DNA of 6,101 bases from Candidatus Methanophagales archaeon (GCA_021161765.1 JAGGZZ010000190.1:1-6101); one strand, 5' to 3'. Positions 1 to 5,807 are shown, counted from the stretch's first letter. A program made the numbers and translations. Notes: generated by a model not told the origin, from the sequence alone.

Positions 1-99
1 GTCCTCGAATATGTGTTTGACCGTGAGAGGGGCATCAGTAGCAATACAGAGGAGAAATAGGATGAGGTATGTTCCTGGGGTGAAGATGTCTGGATGCAT
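1..99 (-). CDS. 5' part of an unrecognised membrane or secreted protein, open at the window edge
   Basis: An open minus-strand frame starts with ATG at 99 and runs 33 codons off the left edge. The peptide opens MHPDIFTPGTYLILFLLC, a hydrophobic stretch like a first membrane helix or signal sequence, and continues with a polar segment (ATDAPLTVKHIFED). Its amino-acid make-up looks more protein-like than the His/Pro-rich translation of the overlapping frame that ends at 35. The start overlaps a TGA of a third frame as TGATG (97-101), an arrangement typical of translationally coupled genes. No Shine-Dalgarno sequence is visible. I do not recognise the family, and too little is present to assign a function. 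It could also be a chance open frame. Confidence 0.35.
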   Translation of the reverse strand, partial: MHPDIFTPGTYLILFLLCIATDAPLTVKHIFED

Positions 100-589
100 C
101 AGTTAGATGTATGGTTGGGTGGAGATAATAATTGATGCGGAGCGAACGCTGGGTTATAGTGTATATACAACAATAAAAAAAGCTGCAAAGTGAGACCCCA
201 AGAAACATAGGGCTGAAATATTCTTTTATATCCACACCGCCACTAAATTGGAAGGATGAGAAAACCAAGGCCAAGAGAGTAACACTAGTCGTTGTAAAAA
301 ATAAAGCTATTGGTATCCGTAGATTATCCCTGTATAACTTTTCAGGGTATATCTCTCGTTCATGCTTTTGCCTCCTAATTGAAGAAATGAGCAGAAAAGA
401 ATAGAACCCACAAACTGAAAATGAAATTATAAATGGAATCAGAAAATGCCACTCTCTACTAACTATTATCACGATAAAGGTGGGGAGAAGACAACTTATT
501 AAAAAACTGATATCCCCCCATATCGCTTTAGCATCACATACCAAAAATAGAATTGATAAACTCCTGATGGTGCAAAGAGTGAAGCCCAT
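35..589 (-). CDS. C-terminal part of the polytopic membrane protein, displaced into another frame
   Basis: This frame encodes a membrane protein segment with about four hydrophobic helices. They include ISFLISCLLPTFIVIIVS, a segment around FLIPFIISFSVCGFYSFLL, IPIALFFTTTSVTLLALVF and MFLGVSLCSFFYCCIY, separated by a charged loop containing RRQKHEREIYPEKLYRDNLR. The first ATG that could serve is at 589, but it has no Shine-Dalgarno sequence. The part upstream of about 514 overlaps the membrane gene 499-1488 and is Cys/His/Ser-rich, like an out-of-frame translation. I therefore read the real content as starting at the G-run at 514-519, where the upstream gene loses its frame. The last 40 or so residues, after a T7 run at 175-181, are His/Pro-rich and unconvincing; a second frame change there is possible. 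Function unknown. Alternatively it is a separate gene overlapping its neighbour by about 90 bases. Confidence 0.5.
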   Translation of the reverse strand: MGFTLCTIRSLSILFLVCDAKAIWGDISFLISCLLPTFIVIIVSREWHFLIPFIISFSVCGFYSFLLISSIRRQKHEREIYPEKLYRDNLRIPIALFFTTTSVTLLALVFSSFQFSGGVDIKEYFSPMFLGVSLCSFFYCCIYTITQRSLRINYYLHPTIHLTDASRHLHPRNIPHPISPLYCY

Positions 590-1488
590 AGCAACACGAA
601 AAACAGTGTGAAAAGATTTTCGAGAGAGGACTGCTGAAAAATGAGAAGGAAAAAAGAATTCATGTAAAAGATGGCAAAAGCCATAAAAATCCAAATGCTC
701 GCAATTAGAAACCCTACAATAATACAAATCAATCCAAATATTCCTTTCGCTGAGAAGAGATTTTGCCCAATGAAAAAATAGATAATCTTTTGTAGGTCAA
801 CATTTTCTGAAGGTACATTTGAAGACTTTGCTCTTTTTCGAAATGAATAAGCTCTTCCTGCCAACCAAATTAATAAAAGAAAAGCAAATAACACTGAAAG
901 ATATTCAAATGCTGTGAAAAGCAATAAAGTTATTAGTAAAAATAGAGCCATAATTACGCCGGGGAGATATCTCCACAAAGTTTCATCGAATGTCTTTGTA
1001 AGCGATTTAGGAAGACTTTTAGTTTCCTTCCACCCCCTGTTTGCTCTTTCTTGGCTGCCTGAAAGAATACCCCAAACACGGACCAGTTCATCCTCTTTTA
1101 ATTGCTTTGAAAATGACCAACCCCAGGCAACCATTATTATCAGTAAAGATACGATGATGCCAGTAAGGATTAACGAAAATGATATGGGTGTATCTTCGAA
1201 AGCTCCCTTGATTTGTAACTTAAGAAATAGGAGCGTTACACAAACATAGGCTACACAGGTAAGCCTAACTGACCATTTCTCGGCGAAAGACCCCCATACA
1301 GGTTTGGTTAGTCTCGGTTGAAACTCATAAACAATGAGGGAAATTGTAATTAAGCCAAGTGCTGTGGAAAGCCACCAGGGGAGAAAGCCTAAAATGGGAT
1401 TCAGAGTGAGTACTATTAACAGCAGACCAATTAGGTTAGATATAGCTTTATGCTCGCTTTTTCCTACTCTACGGAACTTATTTGCCAT
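499..1488 (-). CDS. Polytopic membrane protein of unknown function, N-terminal part (probably frameshifted)
   Basis: The protein is about 329 residues and strongly hydrophobic. A short basic N-terminus (MANKFRRVGKSEHK) is followed by about ten predicted membrane spans, mostly in pairs: residues 20-56, 74-93, 102-126, 177-216, 250-286 and 292-320. Two polar loops interrupt these, one of about 50 residues (around ELVRVWGILSGSQERANRGW) and one around residues 217-245. I chose ATG at 1488; a GTG three codons upstream (1497) is possible. The frame stops at 499, immediately after a G6 run (514-519), while the next frame continues with further convincing membrane helices. The intact gene therefore probably encodes roughly 450-480 residues. 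It is divergent from the surface-protein gene at 1614, with about 125 bases between them. I do not recognise the family; transport or envelope biogenesis would be a guess. Confidence 0.65.
   Translation of the reverse strand: MANKFRRVGKSEHKAISNLIGLLLIVLTLNPILGFLPWWLSTALGLITISLIVYEFQPRLTKPVWGSFAEKWSVRLTCVAYVCVTLLFLKLQIKGAFEDTPISFSLILTGIIVSLLIIMVAWGWSFSKQLKEDELVRVWGILSGSQERANRGWKETKSLPKSLTKTFDETLWRYLPGVIMALFLLITLLLFTAFEYLSVLFAFLLLIWLAGRAYSFRKRAKSSNVPSENVDLQKIIYFFIGQNLFSAKGIFGLICIIVGFLIASIWIFMAFAIFYMNSFFLLIFQQSSLENLFTLFFVLLWASLFAPSGVYQFYFWYVMLKRYGGISVF
514..519 (-). other. G6 homopolymer at the apparent frame change in the membrane gene
   Basis: On the minus strand the codons read TAT-GGG-GGG-ATA-TCA and then reach TAA at 499-501. 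One extra G, or a -1 slip on the run, gives TAT-GGG-GGG-GAT-ATC and enters the frame that stays open for about 150 more codons of membrane-type protein. A T6 run (501-506) lies just downstream and is a second possible slip site. This may be a sequencing undercall, a real mutation, or recoding; the sequence alone cannot separate these. Confidence 0.45.
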
Positions 1489-1598
1489 ATATTCCACTTT
1501 TTGCGTATTCTTACTAAAATCGTGGATAGTTTTTATGAGGCAAACTTACCAATATACAGACAAAGATGATTTAAGAATAAGGGGTGAAAATGTTAAAA

Positions 1599-1608
1599 GG
1601 GGGATGAT
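1599..1608 (+). promoter_or_regulatory. Ribosome binding site of the surface-protein gene
   Basis: GGGGGATGAT lies 5 bases before the ATG at 1614 and partly matches the archaeal consensus GGAGGTGAT. It supports the full-length start that includes the hydrophobic signal segment, rather than the later internal ATG at codon 45. Confidence 0.5.
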
Positions 1609-1613
1609 AAAAA

Positions 1614-3167
1614 ATGCGAAATAAACCCAGTTGGAAAATATTGGCAATCCGATATTTCACGCCTTCTCGATTTATTGTGCATCTAAAAATTCTCCTTTTT
1701 CTGATTCCTACTTTATTTTTGATCCTGTGCCCGGTAGTTTATGGAATGGCTGCCGACTGCCAGTTAGAGCCCACTGGAGAAAACCATATTGGAATTAGGT
1801 ATAAGGCTCTACTTGTTGAGGATGAATTGTCAGAGACTGGTTGGGCTCTATTATTTGGTGGGAGTGGCTTTACAATGAACGGGGGATACCAACCGCACTT
1901 TATAGACTTAATAATAAAAGGATCTTGGGCAGCCCTTCACGATGACGAATTGTGTGCTAATGGATTTCCTCCTGTTCAAGAAACATGGGATAATTTCACT
2001 ATAGAATTCGGATTAAGTGATTATGAAGATTGGTCAGTTCAAGATAACGATATCGGAGCGTGGACTAGGGATCCTAACCTTTTTCCAAGAAGATATACCA
2101 ATATTGACAGTAGAGATCCTAATGCAGCGGATAAAATAATGGCAGAGTACCAAGTCGATGAAGGCGGAACTTTGGAAGGGCGGGAAATAGAGGTTTCTTT
2201 TGTAAGAGCTGAAGTGACTAATCTATCCCGAGATGAAAATTATTTTATGGACCCAGATTTAGAAGGAGAACAACTCTGCAAGCCAAACAGTCAAGATGAC
2301 ATTTTGTACAGACACTGGATAGCCACCCTAAAAGTTCCTTCTTTAGACATAAATAGTTCAGTCGATTTTTATATTAATGCCTCTCAAGGAGATAAGATTA
2401 ATGGAAATAATACCCTTAATTTTATGTGGGAGAACCCTGGCAGGCCGGTCATAGAGAGTGACAAGTATAAAGTCATTATTTTCGATCCTGAAGTTAAAAC
2501 GGCTACTGGAGAATGGGAAAAAGCAACTAGATTTTTAGTCGATTTAAGAACTCCAGAGGGCGAGTTGCCGTTAAATGACAAAGGAGAGCTAATTGTTGGA
2601 TACCGAAAAGTGAACTATAAAGGCCGCCTTGCCATAGAGGCTTCTTTTGGTTATGGATATACTGATTACGTGATTGATGGTGATCCAACCGATTATGAAC
2701 CTAGCGATGCAACTAAAGCGGTGATTGACCTGGTAGAAAATATTTTTGACACAGGCGCGCCAGCCAATCCATACCCGAGCATCTTCGGCACGCATAATGG
2801 AACTATAAAACCAAACCAAACGATAACAGTATCCAAGCTTTACACCTATCCATGTGAAGGAACAGGCGGGCACACTGAATCTATCCAACTATATGAAGAC
2901 AATACTTTGATTGCAAATGGCACTTGGAAGGGATACAAAAGTGATTGGAATAACATAACAATACACAACTTAACAGGAGAAGTTCCTTATGTCACATTGT
3001 TGAAAGAGCATAAATACAATTACACCATTCACACTGGCTCCTATTCGCAAATTCATCATAACACATCCTTACTCACAGCAAATGGCTGGATAAACTGCAC
3101 TAAATTTACAGATGCGAATGGAAAGATTTATAAAGATTGGATACCTGCTATCCAATTATTAAGTTAA
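1614..3167 (+). CDS. Secreted, sequon-rich surface protein with a conserved-looking C-terminal module
   Basis: The protein is 517 residues. A basic N-terminus is followed by a hydrophobic segment at about residues 23-45 (LKILLFLIPTLFLILCPVVY) ending in GMAADC, which fits a signal peptide or N-terminal anchor. The middle, about 50-385, is acidic and unrecognised. Residues 390-517 form a distinct module: it opens FGTHNGTIKPNQTITVSKLY, contains HTGSYSQIHHNTS, and ends FTDANGKIYKDWIPAIQLLS. From memory, similar modules end secreted proteins of ANME-1 and related archaea. Cys414 and Cys495 within it could form a disulfide. I count 13 N-X-S/T sequons, 8 of them in the last 128 residues, consistent with an N-glycosylated extracellular protein. 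There is no C-terminal membrane helix or PGF-type sorting tail, so it is either released or held by the N-terminal helix. No catalytic motif is seen. It may share a transcript with the PIN cassette 26 bases downstream. Confidence 0.8.
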   Translation: MRNKPSWKILAIRYFTPSRFIVHLKILLFLIPTLFLILCPVVYGMAADCQLEPTGENHIGIRYKALLVEDELSETGWALLFGGSGFTMNGGYQPHFIDLIIKGSWAALHDDELCANGFPPVQETWDNFTIEFGLSDYEDWSVQDNDIGAWTRDPNLFPRRYTNIDSRDPNAADKIMAEYQVDEGGTLEGREIEVSFVRAEVTNLSRDENYFMDPDLEGEQLCKPNSQDDILYRHWIATLKVPSLDINSSVDFYINASQGDKINGNNTLNFMWENPGRPVIESDKYKVIIFDPEVKTATGEWEKATRFLVDLRTPEGELPLNDKGELIVGYRKVNYKGRLAIEASFGYGYTDYVIDGDPTDYEPSDATKAVIDLVENIFDTGAPANPYPSIFGTHNGTIKPNQTITVSKLYTYPCEGTGGHTESIQLYEDNTLIANGTWKGYKSDWNNITIHNLTGEVPYVTLLKEHKYNYTIHTGSYSQIHHNTSLLTANGWINCTKFTDANGKIYKDWIPAIQLLS

Positions 3168-3180
3168 ATATCATTAAAAA

Positions 3181-3186
3181 GGAGAG
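3181..3186 (+). promoter_or_regulatory. Ribosome binding site that fixes the antitoxin start
   Basis: GGAGAG lies 7 bases before ATG 3194. This selects 3194 over the upstream in-frame TTG at 3137, which would overlap the end of the surface-protein gene and add a tail with no protein character. Confidence 0.6.
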
Positions 3187-3193
3187 AAAAAAA

Positions 3194-3517
3194 ATGGCAA
3201 CAAAAAAATATAATGCGTCTTTAGCTCCTGACCTGGAGTTCATCTCCAGGGATACTGGATTAGATGTGGAGACGTTAACAGAAAAAGCGATTAGAGAATT
3301 TATAGCGAGATATAAGCTGGAAAAAATACGAAAAGAGATGAGAGAGAACGTAAACTGGGAATACATCTCGAAATTACCAGGCAGGCTACAAAAGGGGTTA
3401 TTTTCTCTTTTGGATACTGGAAACCTCCATATCGCAGCAGATAACGCAGGAGTACCAATAGATGTTATCAACGTGCATCGTAAAAAAGCGAATATATTCA
3501 TGGTTGTGGGGAAATGA
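3194..3517 (+). CDS. Putative antitoxin / DNA-binding protein paired with the PIN nuclease
   Basis: The protein is 107 residues, small and basic. Residues 4-40 (KKYNASLAPDLEFISRDTGL and the following helix) resemble a ribbon-helix-helix start: a short strand followed by two helices. Residues about 70-100 (FSLLDTGNLHIAADNAGVPI, then VINVHRKKANI) resemble the helix-turn-helix of UPF0175-type antitoxins, with the typical LLDTGNL-IAA-AG pattern. UPF0175 proteins are commonly paired with PIN-domain proteins of the DUF3368/COG2405 type. Its stop overlaps the start of the next gene as ATGA (3514-3517), so the two are translationally coupled. The expected role is to bind and neutralise the PIN toxin and repress the shared promoter. 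The family assignment comes from pattern recognition; the antitoxin role is inferred from the pairing. Confidence 0.7.
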   Translation: MATKKYNASLAPDLEFISRDTGLDVETLTEKAIREFIARYKLEKIRKEMRENVNWEYISKLPGRLQKGLFSLLDTGNLHIAADNAGVPIDVINVHRKKANIFMVVGK

Positions 3518-4056
3518 AAGGCGTTATTGATACCTGTTTCCTGGTGGACTGGGTAGATTATAGAAGAAGGGACATCTTGAAACTTATTTTTGACGAAGTC
3601 ATTTTGCTAAGCGAAATCGAAAAGGAAATTTCCGACCAAAAAGCAAGAAAGATTATCAGAAATTGGATGGATGAGCGGTTCATGAAATTTATAAGACCTT
3701 CTCAAAGGGATATAAATGAGGCTATTGAATTGACTACAAATTCATATCTTTCCACATTAATCGGCGAAATTCACTATGCAGATGCGCTGATAATAGCTCA
3801 TGCGAAAAACACTGGAATAAAAAATATAATTTCCGAGAATCATGCCGTGCTTCACCTTCCAGAACACCATCCATTATATATGGATGTTGTAGTTCTAACT
3901 GCTGGGGATATAATTCTTCATGCGGCGAAGATGGGCTATATAAACGTGAGATCTGAGGATGATTTTGCTAATATATTGGGTGAATATCAGAAGGAAACGA
4001 AAAGGAAATATTCCACCCATTTTGTCCAAAAGTTAATTAAAGAGCTGAAGGTATAA
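3514..4056 (+). CDS. PIN-domain protein, VapC-like putative ribonuclease toxin
   Basis: The protein is 180 residues. It opens MKGVIDTCFLVDW, the standard PIN start with the first metal-binding Asp at D6. A second acidic position is E38 in SEIEKEIS. The third is D90 in HYADALIIAHA, preceded by GE at 84-85. The fourth strand reads NIISEN, where PIN proteins usually have T-D or D-D, so the last acidic site may be E108. The fold implies Mg/Mn-dependent cleavage of RNA. The C-terminal part, about 115-180, extends beyond a minimal PIN domain of roughly 130 residues and contains basic helices (KETKRKYSTHFVQKLIKELK). It sits directly behind its presumed antitoxin with a 4-base overlap and before a small helical protein, so the three look like one transcription unit. 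A non-toxin PIN role, for example in RNA processing, is possible. Confidence 0.8.
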   Translation: MKGVIDTCFLVDWVDYRRRDILKLIFDEVILLSEIEKEISDQKARKIIRNWMDERFMKFIRPSQRDINEAIELTTNSYLSTLIGEIHYADALIIAHAKNTGIKNIISENHAVLHLPEHHPLYMDVVVLTAGDIILHAAKMGYINVRSEDDFANILGEYQKETKRKYSTHFVQKLIKELKV

Positions 4057-4073
4057 ACAAAGAGAACAGAAAA

Positions 4074-4283
4074 ATGCAAAATACATTGAGCAAAATGGAA
4101 ATGTTGGACAAAGCTCTAAAAGTGTTGCCAGCAACAGAAGAAGATATTGTTCTCACAGGAATAATATCAAAAATTGCAGAGCGAATTGCGGTGCTTAAAA
4201 AAGTGGAAAGAACGCTGATTGAGAAATATGAATCCGTCAAGAAAACAGAAAATAAATTAGGGACACAGATTAACGCAGATTAA
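4074..4283 (+). CDS. Small helical protein, third gene of the PIN cassette
   Basis: The protein is 69 residues, almost entirely predicted helix and rich in Lys, Glu, Leu and Ile. The core reads MLDKALKVLPATEEDIVLTG, followed by a helix with heptad-like spacing (IISKIAERIAVLKKVERTLI), which suggests a coiled coil or helical hairpin. It begins 17 bases after the PIN gene. A weak purine-rich AAAGAGAACAG precedes the ATG, and internal ATGs at codons 8 and 10 are alternatives. The last residues (GTQINAD) are encoded by the left arm of inverted repeat 1, which also supplies the TAA, so the original C-terminus was probably different or shorter. I do not recognise a named family. From position it could be an accessory or chaperone-like subunit of the toxin-antitoxin pair, but that is inference. 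Confidence 0.6.
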   Translation: MQNTLSKMEMLDKALKVLPATEEDIVLTGIISKIAERIAVLKKVERTLIEKYESVKKTENKLGTQINAD

Positions 4284-4350
4284 CACAGATGATAAGAATC
4301 AGCACGGTTAAACTAAAATAAATCCGCGTAAATCAGTGTAAATCTGTGTC
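4262..4350. repeat. Imperfect inverted repeat 1 (29-base arms, hairpin-forming)
   Basis: The left arm 4262-4290 begins GACACAGATTAACGCAGATT. The right arm 4322-4350 ends GTAAATCTGTGTC. After reverse-complementing, the arms match at 23 of 29 positions, with a 31-base spacer between them. Within the left arm an approximately 10-base unit (CAGATTAAC) repeats. Such CAGATTAACACAGAT palindromes are, as I recall, dispersed intergenic elements in several environmental archaea and bacteria. The left arm reaches into the small-protein gene and provides its last codons and stop. The hairpin could act as a transcription end or RNA-stabilising structure between the PIN cassette and the flavoprotein gene, but there is no terminal U-run. 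Confidence 0.75.
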
Positions 4351-4388
4351 TTAAATTGAAGGAAGCTATACTTTATATACAAAAACAA

Positions 4389-5036
4389 ATGCTAAAACTT
4401 TTTGGTATCTCCGGAAGCCCACGAATAGCTGCGACCGAGTGGATAATTAAGGAAGCGTTGCGGTATGCCAAGGAGAAACGGAATGCTGAGACGCGGTATT
4501 TTTCTGTTCGCGGTAAGAAGCTCAACTTCTGCATACACTGCGACCACTGCATCAAAGAAGGAAGTTGTATTCACGACGATGCGATGAAAGAGGTATATTC
4601 AGGGTTTGAATGGGCAGATGCTATTTTGATTGGAACGCCTGTTTATCAGGGAACACTGAGCGGTCAGGCAAAAGTGGTTCTCGACCGTATGAGGGCATTT
4701 GCAGCAAGCAAACCTCATGCGCTCCGTGGAAAAGTAGGAGCGGCAGTTGCGGATGGCGGTGACCGTATAGGCGGACAGGAGCTCGCAATCAGGTCACTAA
4801 TTGATTTTTATTTGATAAACGAGATGGTTCCCGTAGGAGGTGGAGCCTTCGGCGCAAACCTAGGTGCAACCTTCTGGTCGAAGGATAAAGGTGCAGAGGG
4901 TGTTAAAGCTGATGAAGAAGGTTTGAAAAGTCTTTATAAGACGGTGGATAGACTTATGGAGGTTTGGTTTATGATGAAAGGAGGTGAAAAGGATACGCTC
5001 AATAAGAGGCGGAAAATCCTAAATCCTAAGCACTAA
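4389..5036 (+). CDS. isf: Iron-sulfur flavoprotein (Isf-like), NAD(P)H-dependent FMN reductase fold
   Basis: The protein is 215 residues with a flavodoxin-like fold. The N-terminal strand and phosphate loop read MLKLFGISGSPR. A compact cysteine motif C-x2-C-x2-C-x5-C lies at residues 48, 51, 54 and 60, as in the archaeal Isf family, where it binds a [4Fe-4S] cluster next to FMN. Further flavin-site motifs are GTPVYQGTLSGQ (82-93) and GGDRIGGQE (123-131). Known Isf proteins of methanogens take electrons from ferredoxin and are linked to reduction of O2 and peroxide. I chose ATG 4389 because family members start right at this strand; a TTG at 4356 would add 11 residues. No clear Shine-Dalgarno sequence is seen. 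The basic C-terminal tail ends ILNPKH, encoded by the arm of inverted repeat 2, which also gives the stop. An afpA-like gene follows, so a shared redox role is likely. Confidence 0.85.
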   Translation: MLKLFGISGSPRIAATEWIIKEALRYAKEKRNAETRYFSVRGKKLNFCIHCDHCIKEGSCIHDDAMKEVYSGFEWADAILIGTPVYQGTLSGQAKVVLDRMRAFAASKPHALRGKVGAAVADGGDRIGGQELAIRSLIDFYLINEMVPVGGGAFGANLGATFWSKDKGAEGVKADEEGLKSLYKTVDRLMEVWFMMKGGEKDTLNKRRKILNPKH

Positions 5037-5179
5037 ATCCTAAACAAATCCAAATATCCAAACTCAAAATTCAAAACAAATTTTAGTAAAGGTTTTTGCG
5101 AAGCAAAAAGGTTTGTTTTGGTCATTTGGATTTTGATATTTGATATTGTTTAGGATTTCGGATTTAGAGTTTAGGATTT
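5014..5179. repeat. Long imperfect inverted repeat 2 (about 67-base arms, MITE-like)
   Basis: The left arm 5014-5080 is built from AAATCCTAAA-type units and ends CAAAACAAA. The right arm 5112-5179 is its imperfect reverse complement, TTTGTTTTGG to TTTAGGATTT; by eye about three quarters of positions pair. At the centre a perfect 7-base stem TTTTTGC/GCAAAAA (5093-5099 with 5103-5109) closes a GAA loop. The whole unit could fold as one long hairpin. When translated, the right arm gives FRISDLEFRIY, a signature I have seen as spurious extensions of many environmental proteins, so this is probably a dispersed repeat. It separates the isf-like and afpA-like genes and forms the end of the former. 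No transposase is present, so any mobility would have to be in trans. Confidence 0.8.
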
Positions 5180-5211
5180 ATAACATGATATTGAATAATT
5201 ACCGTATGAAT

Positions 5212-5766
5212 ATGAGAATAGCATGGGGGATTACAGGCTCCGGGGATCAGTTAACTGAGTGCGTGACTTTTATGAAGGAACTCACAAAGAAGTACAACTT
5301 AGAAGTTCATGTTTACCTCTCCAGGGAGGGGAAGGTGGTTCTAAAGTTCTACAAGCTCTTGAAAGAAGTTAAAGAGCATTTTCCAAGGGTGAGTCCTGAA
5401 TTAGGACCAAATGCGCCTTTCCTATCAGGAAAAATACAGTTAGGTAAATACGATTTCGTTTTAATCGCTCCCGCTACGGCAAATACGGTGGCAAAAATAG
5501 CACATTGCATCGCGGATTCGCTGATTACAAGTTCGGCAGCACAAGCCATGAAGGCGGACGTGCCTGTGTATATTTTCCCCGTAGACCAGAAAGAGGGTGA
5601 AATAATAACAACGCTGCCTAATGGTCGGGATTTGAAGTTAATAATTCGGAAAGAGGATGTGGATAACGTAGAGAAGTTGCGAAGAATGCGTGGTATCACG
5701 GTCTTAAGTCGAGTGGAGGAGATAGAAGATGTGGTGAAGAAGAATATAGAAACTGACGCTTCTTAG
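5212..5766 (+). CDS. afpA: Archaeoflavoprotein AfpA-like FMN protein
   Basis: The protein is 184 residues of the flavoprotein/decarboxylase-like superfamily (PF02441 type). The first strand and FMN-phosphate loop read MRIAWGITGSGDQ. The characteristic flavin-site motif is LIAPATANTVAKIA (84-97), followed by IADSL at 100-104 and the strand VPVYIFPVDQ. The length and the WGITG start match the AfpA/MJ0208 family. The Archaeoglobus fulgidus AfpA is an FMN homodimer reduced by ferredoxin. A dihydromethanopterin reductase (DmrX/DmrB-like) or another flavoprotein of this fold is the main alternative. I chose ATG 5212 for its fit to the fold; ATGs at 5206 and 5185 are possible, and the upstream TTG at 5140 lies inside inverted repeat 2 and is not a believable start. 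No Shine-Dalgarno sequence is evident. The Isf-like neighbour suggests a shared electron-transfer or oxygen-stress function. Confidence 0.85.
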   Translation: MRIAWGITGSGDQLTECVTFMKELTKKYNLEVHVYLSREGKVVLKFYKLLKEVKEHFPRVSPELGPNAPFLSGKIQLGKYDFVLIAPATANTVAKIAHCIADSLITSSAAQAMKADVPVYIFPVDQKEGEIITTLPNGRDLKLIIRKEDVDNVEKLRRMRGITVLSRVEEIEDVVKKNIETDAS

Positions 5767-5801
5767 AAGTAAAGTTTATGAAGACATAAAATAGTTAAAG
5801 T

Positions 5802-5807
5802 AGGTGG
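5802..5807 (+). promoter_or_regulatory. Ribosome binding site of the TGA-interrupted gene
   Basis: AGGTGG, a close match to the archaeal GGAGGTGA consensus, lies 5 bases before ATG 5813. It is the best-placed site of the window and argues that translation truly starts at 5813. Confidence 0.65.

Noticed and set aside
914..1249. Plus-strand open frame of 111 codons opposite the membrane gene
   Set aside because: It is antisense to a convincing hydrophobic membrane protein; it lacks a ribosome binding site and its translation has no domain-like pattern.
1581..1607. Five-codon leader frame (MLKGG) after GGGGTGA, just before the surface-protein gene
   Set aside because: The spacing between GGGGTGA and this ATG is only 3 bases and the peptide is trivially short. 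It is probably chance in a purine-rich leader.
1334..1624. Plus-strand open frame of 96 codons across the start of the membrane gene and the divergent spacer
   Set aside because: Most of it is antisense to the membrane-protein N-terminus and it ends inside the surface-protein gene; no ribosome binding site or recognisable protein pattern.
2384..2888. Minus-strand open frames opposite the surface-protein gene (2384-2581 and 2589-2888)
   Set aside because: They are antisense to a supported gene, have no start signals and no protein-like composition.
3148..3501. Minus-strand open frame opposite the antitoxin gene
   Set aside because: It is a shadow of the antitoxin gene, which has a ribosome binding site and a coupled partner on the plus strand.
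4371..4380. CTTTATATAC, a very good match to an archaeal TATA box
   Set aside because: Transcription would start about 25 bases downstream, inside the isf-like gene after its best start at 4389, so it cannot drive that gene as annotated.
4262..5179. The two inverted repeats as ends of one transposon carrying the isf-like gene
   Set aside because: The repeats have unrelated sequences and each is a complete palindrome, so they are not the matched ends of a composite element; no transposase is present.
5140..5211. Upstream TTG extension of the afpA-like frame
   Set aside because: The extra residues are a translation of the inverted-repeat arm; the FMN-protein fold begins at about 5212.
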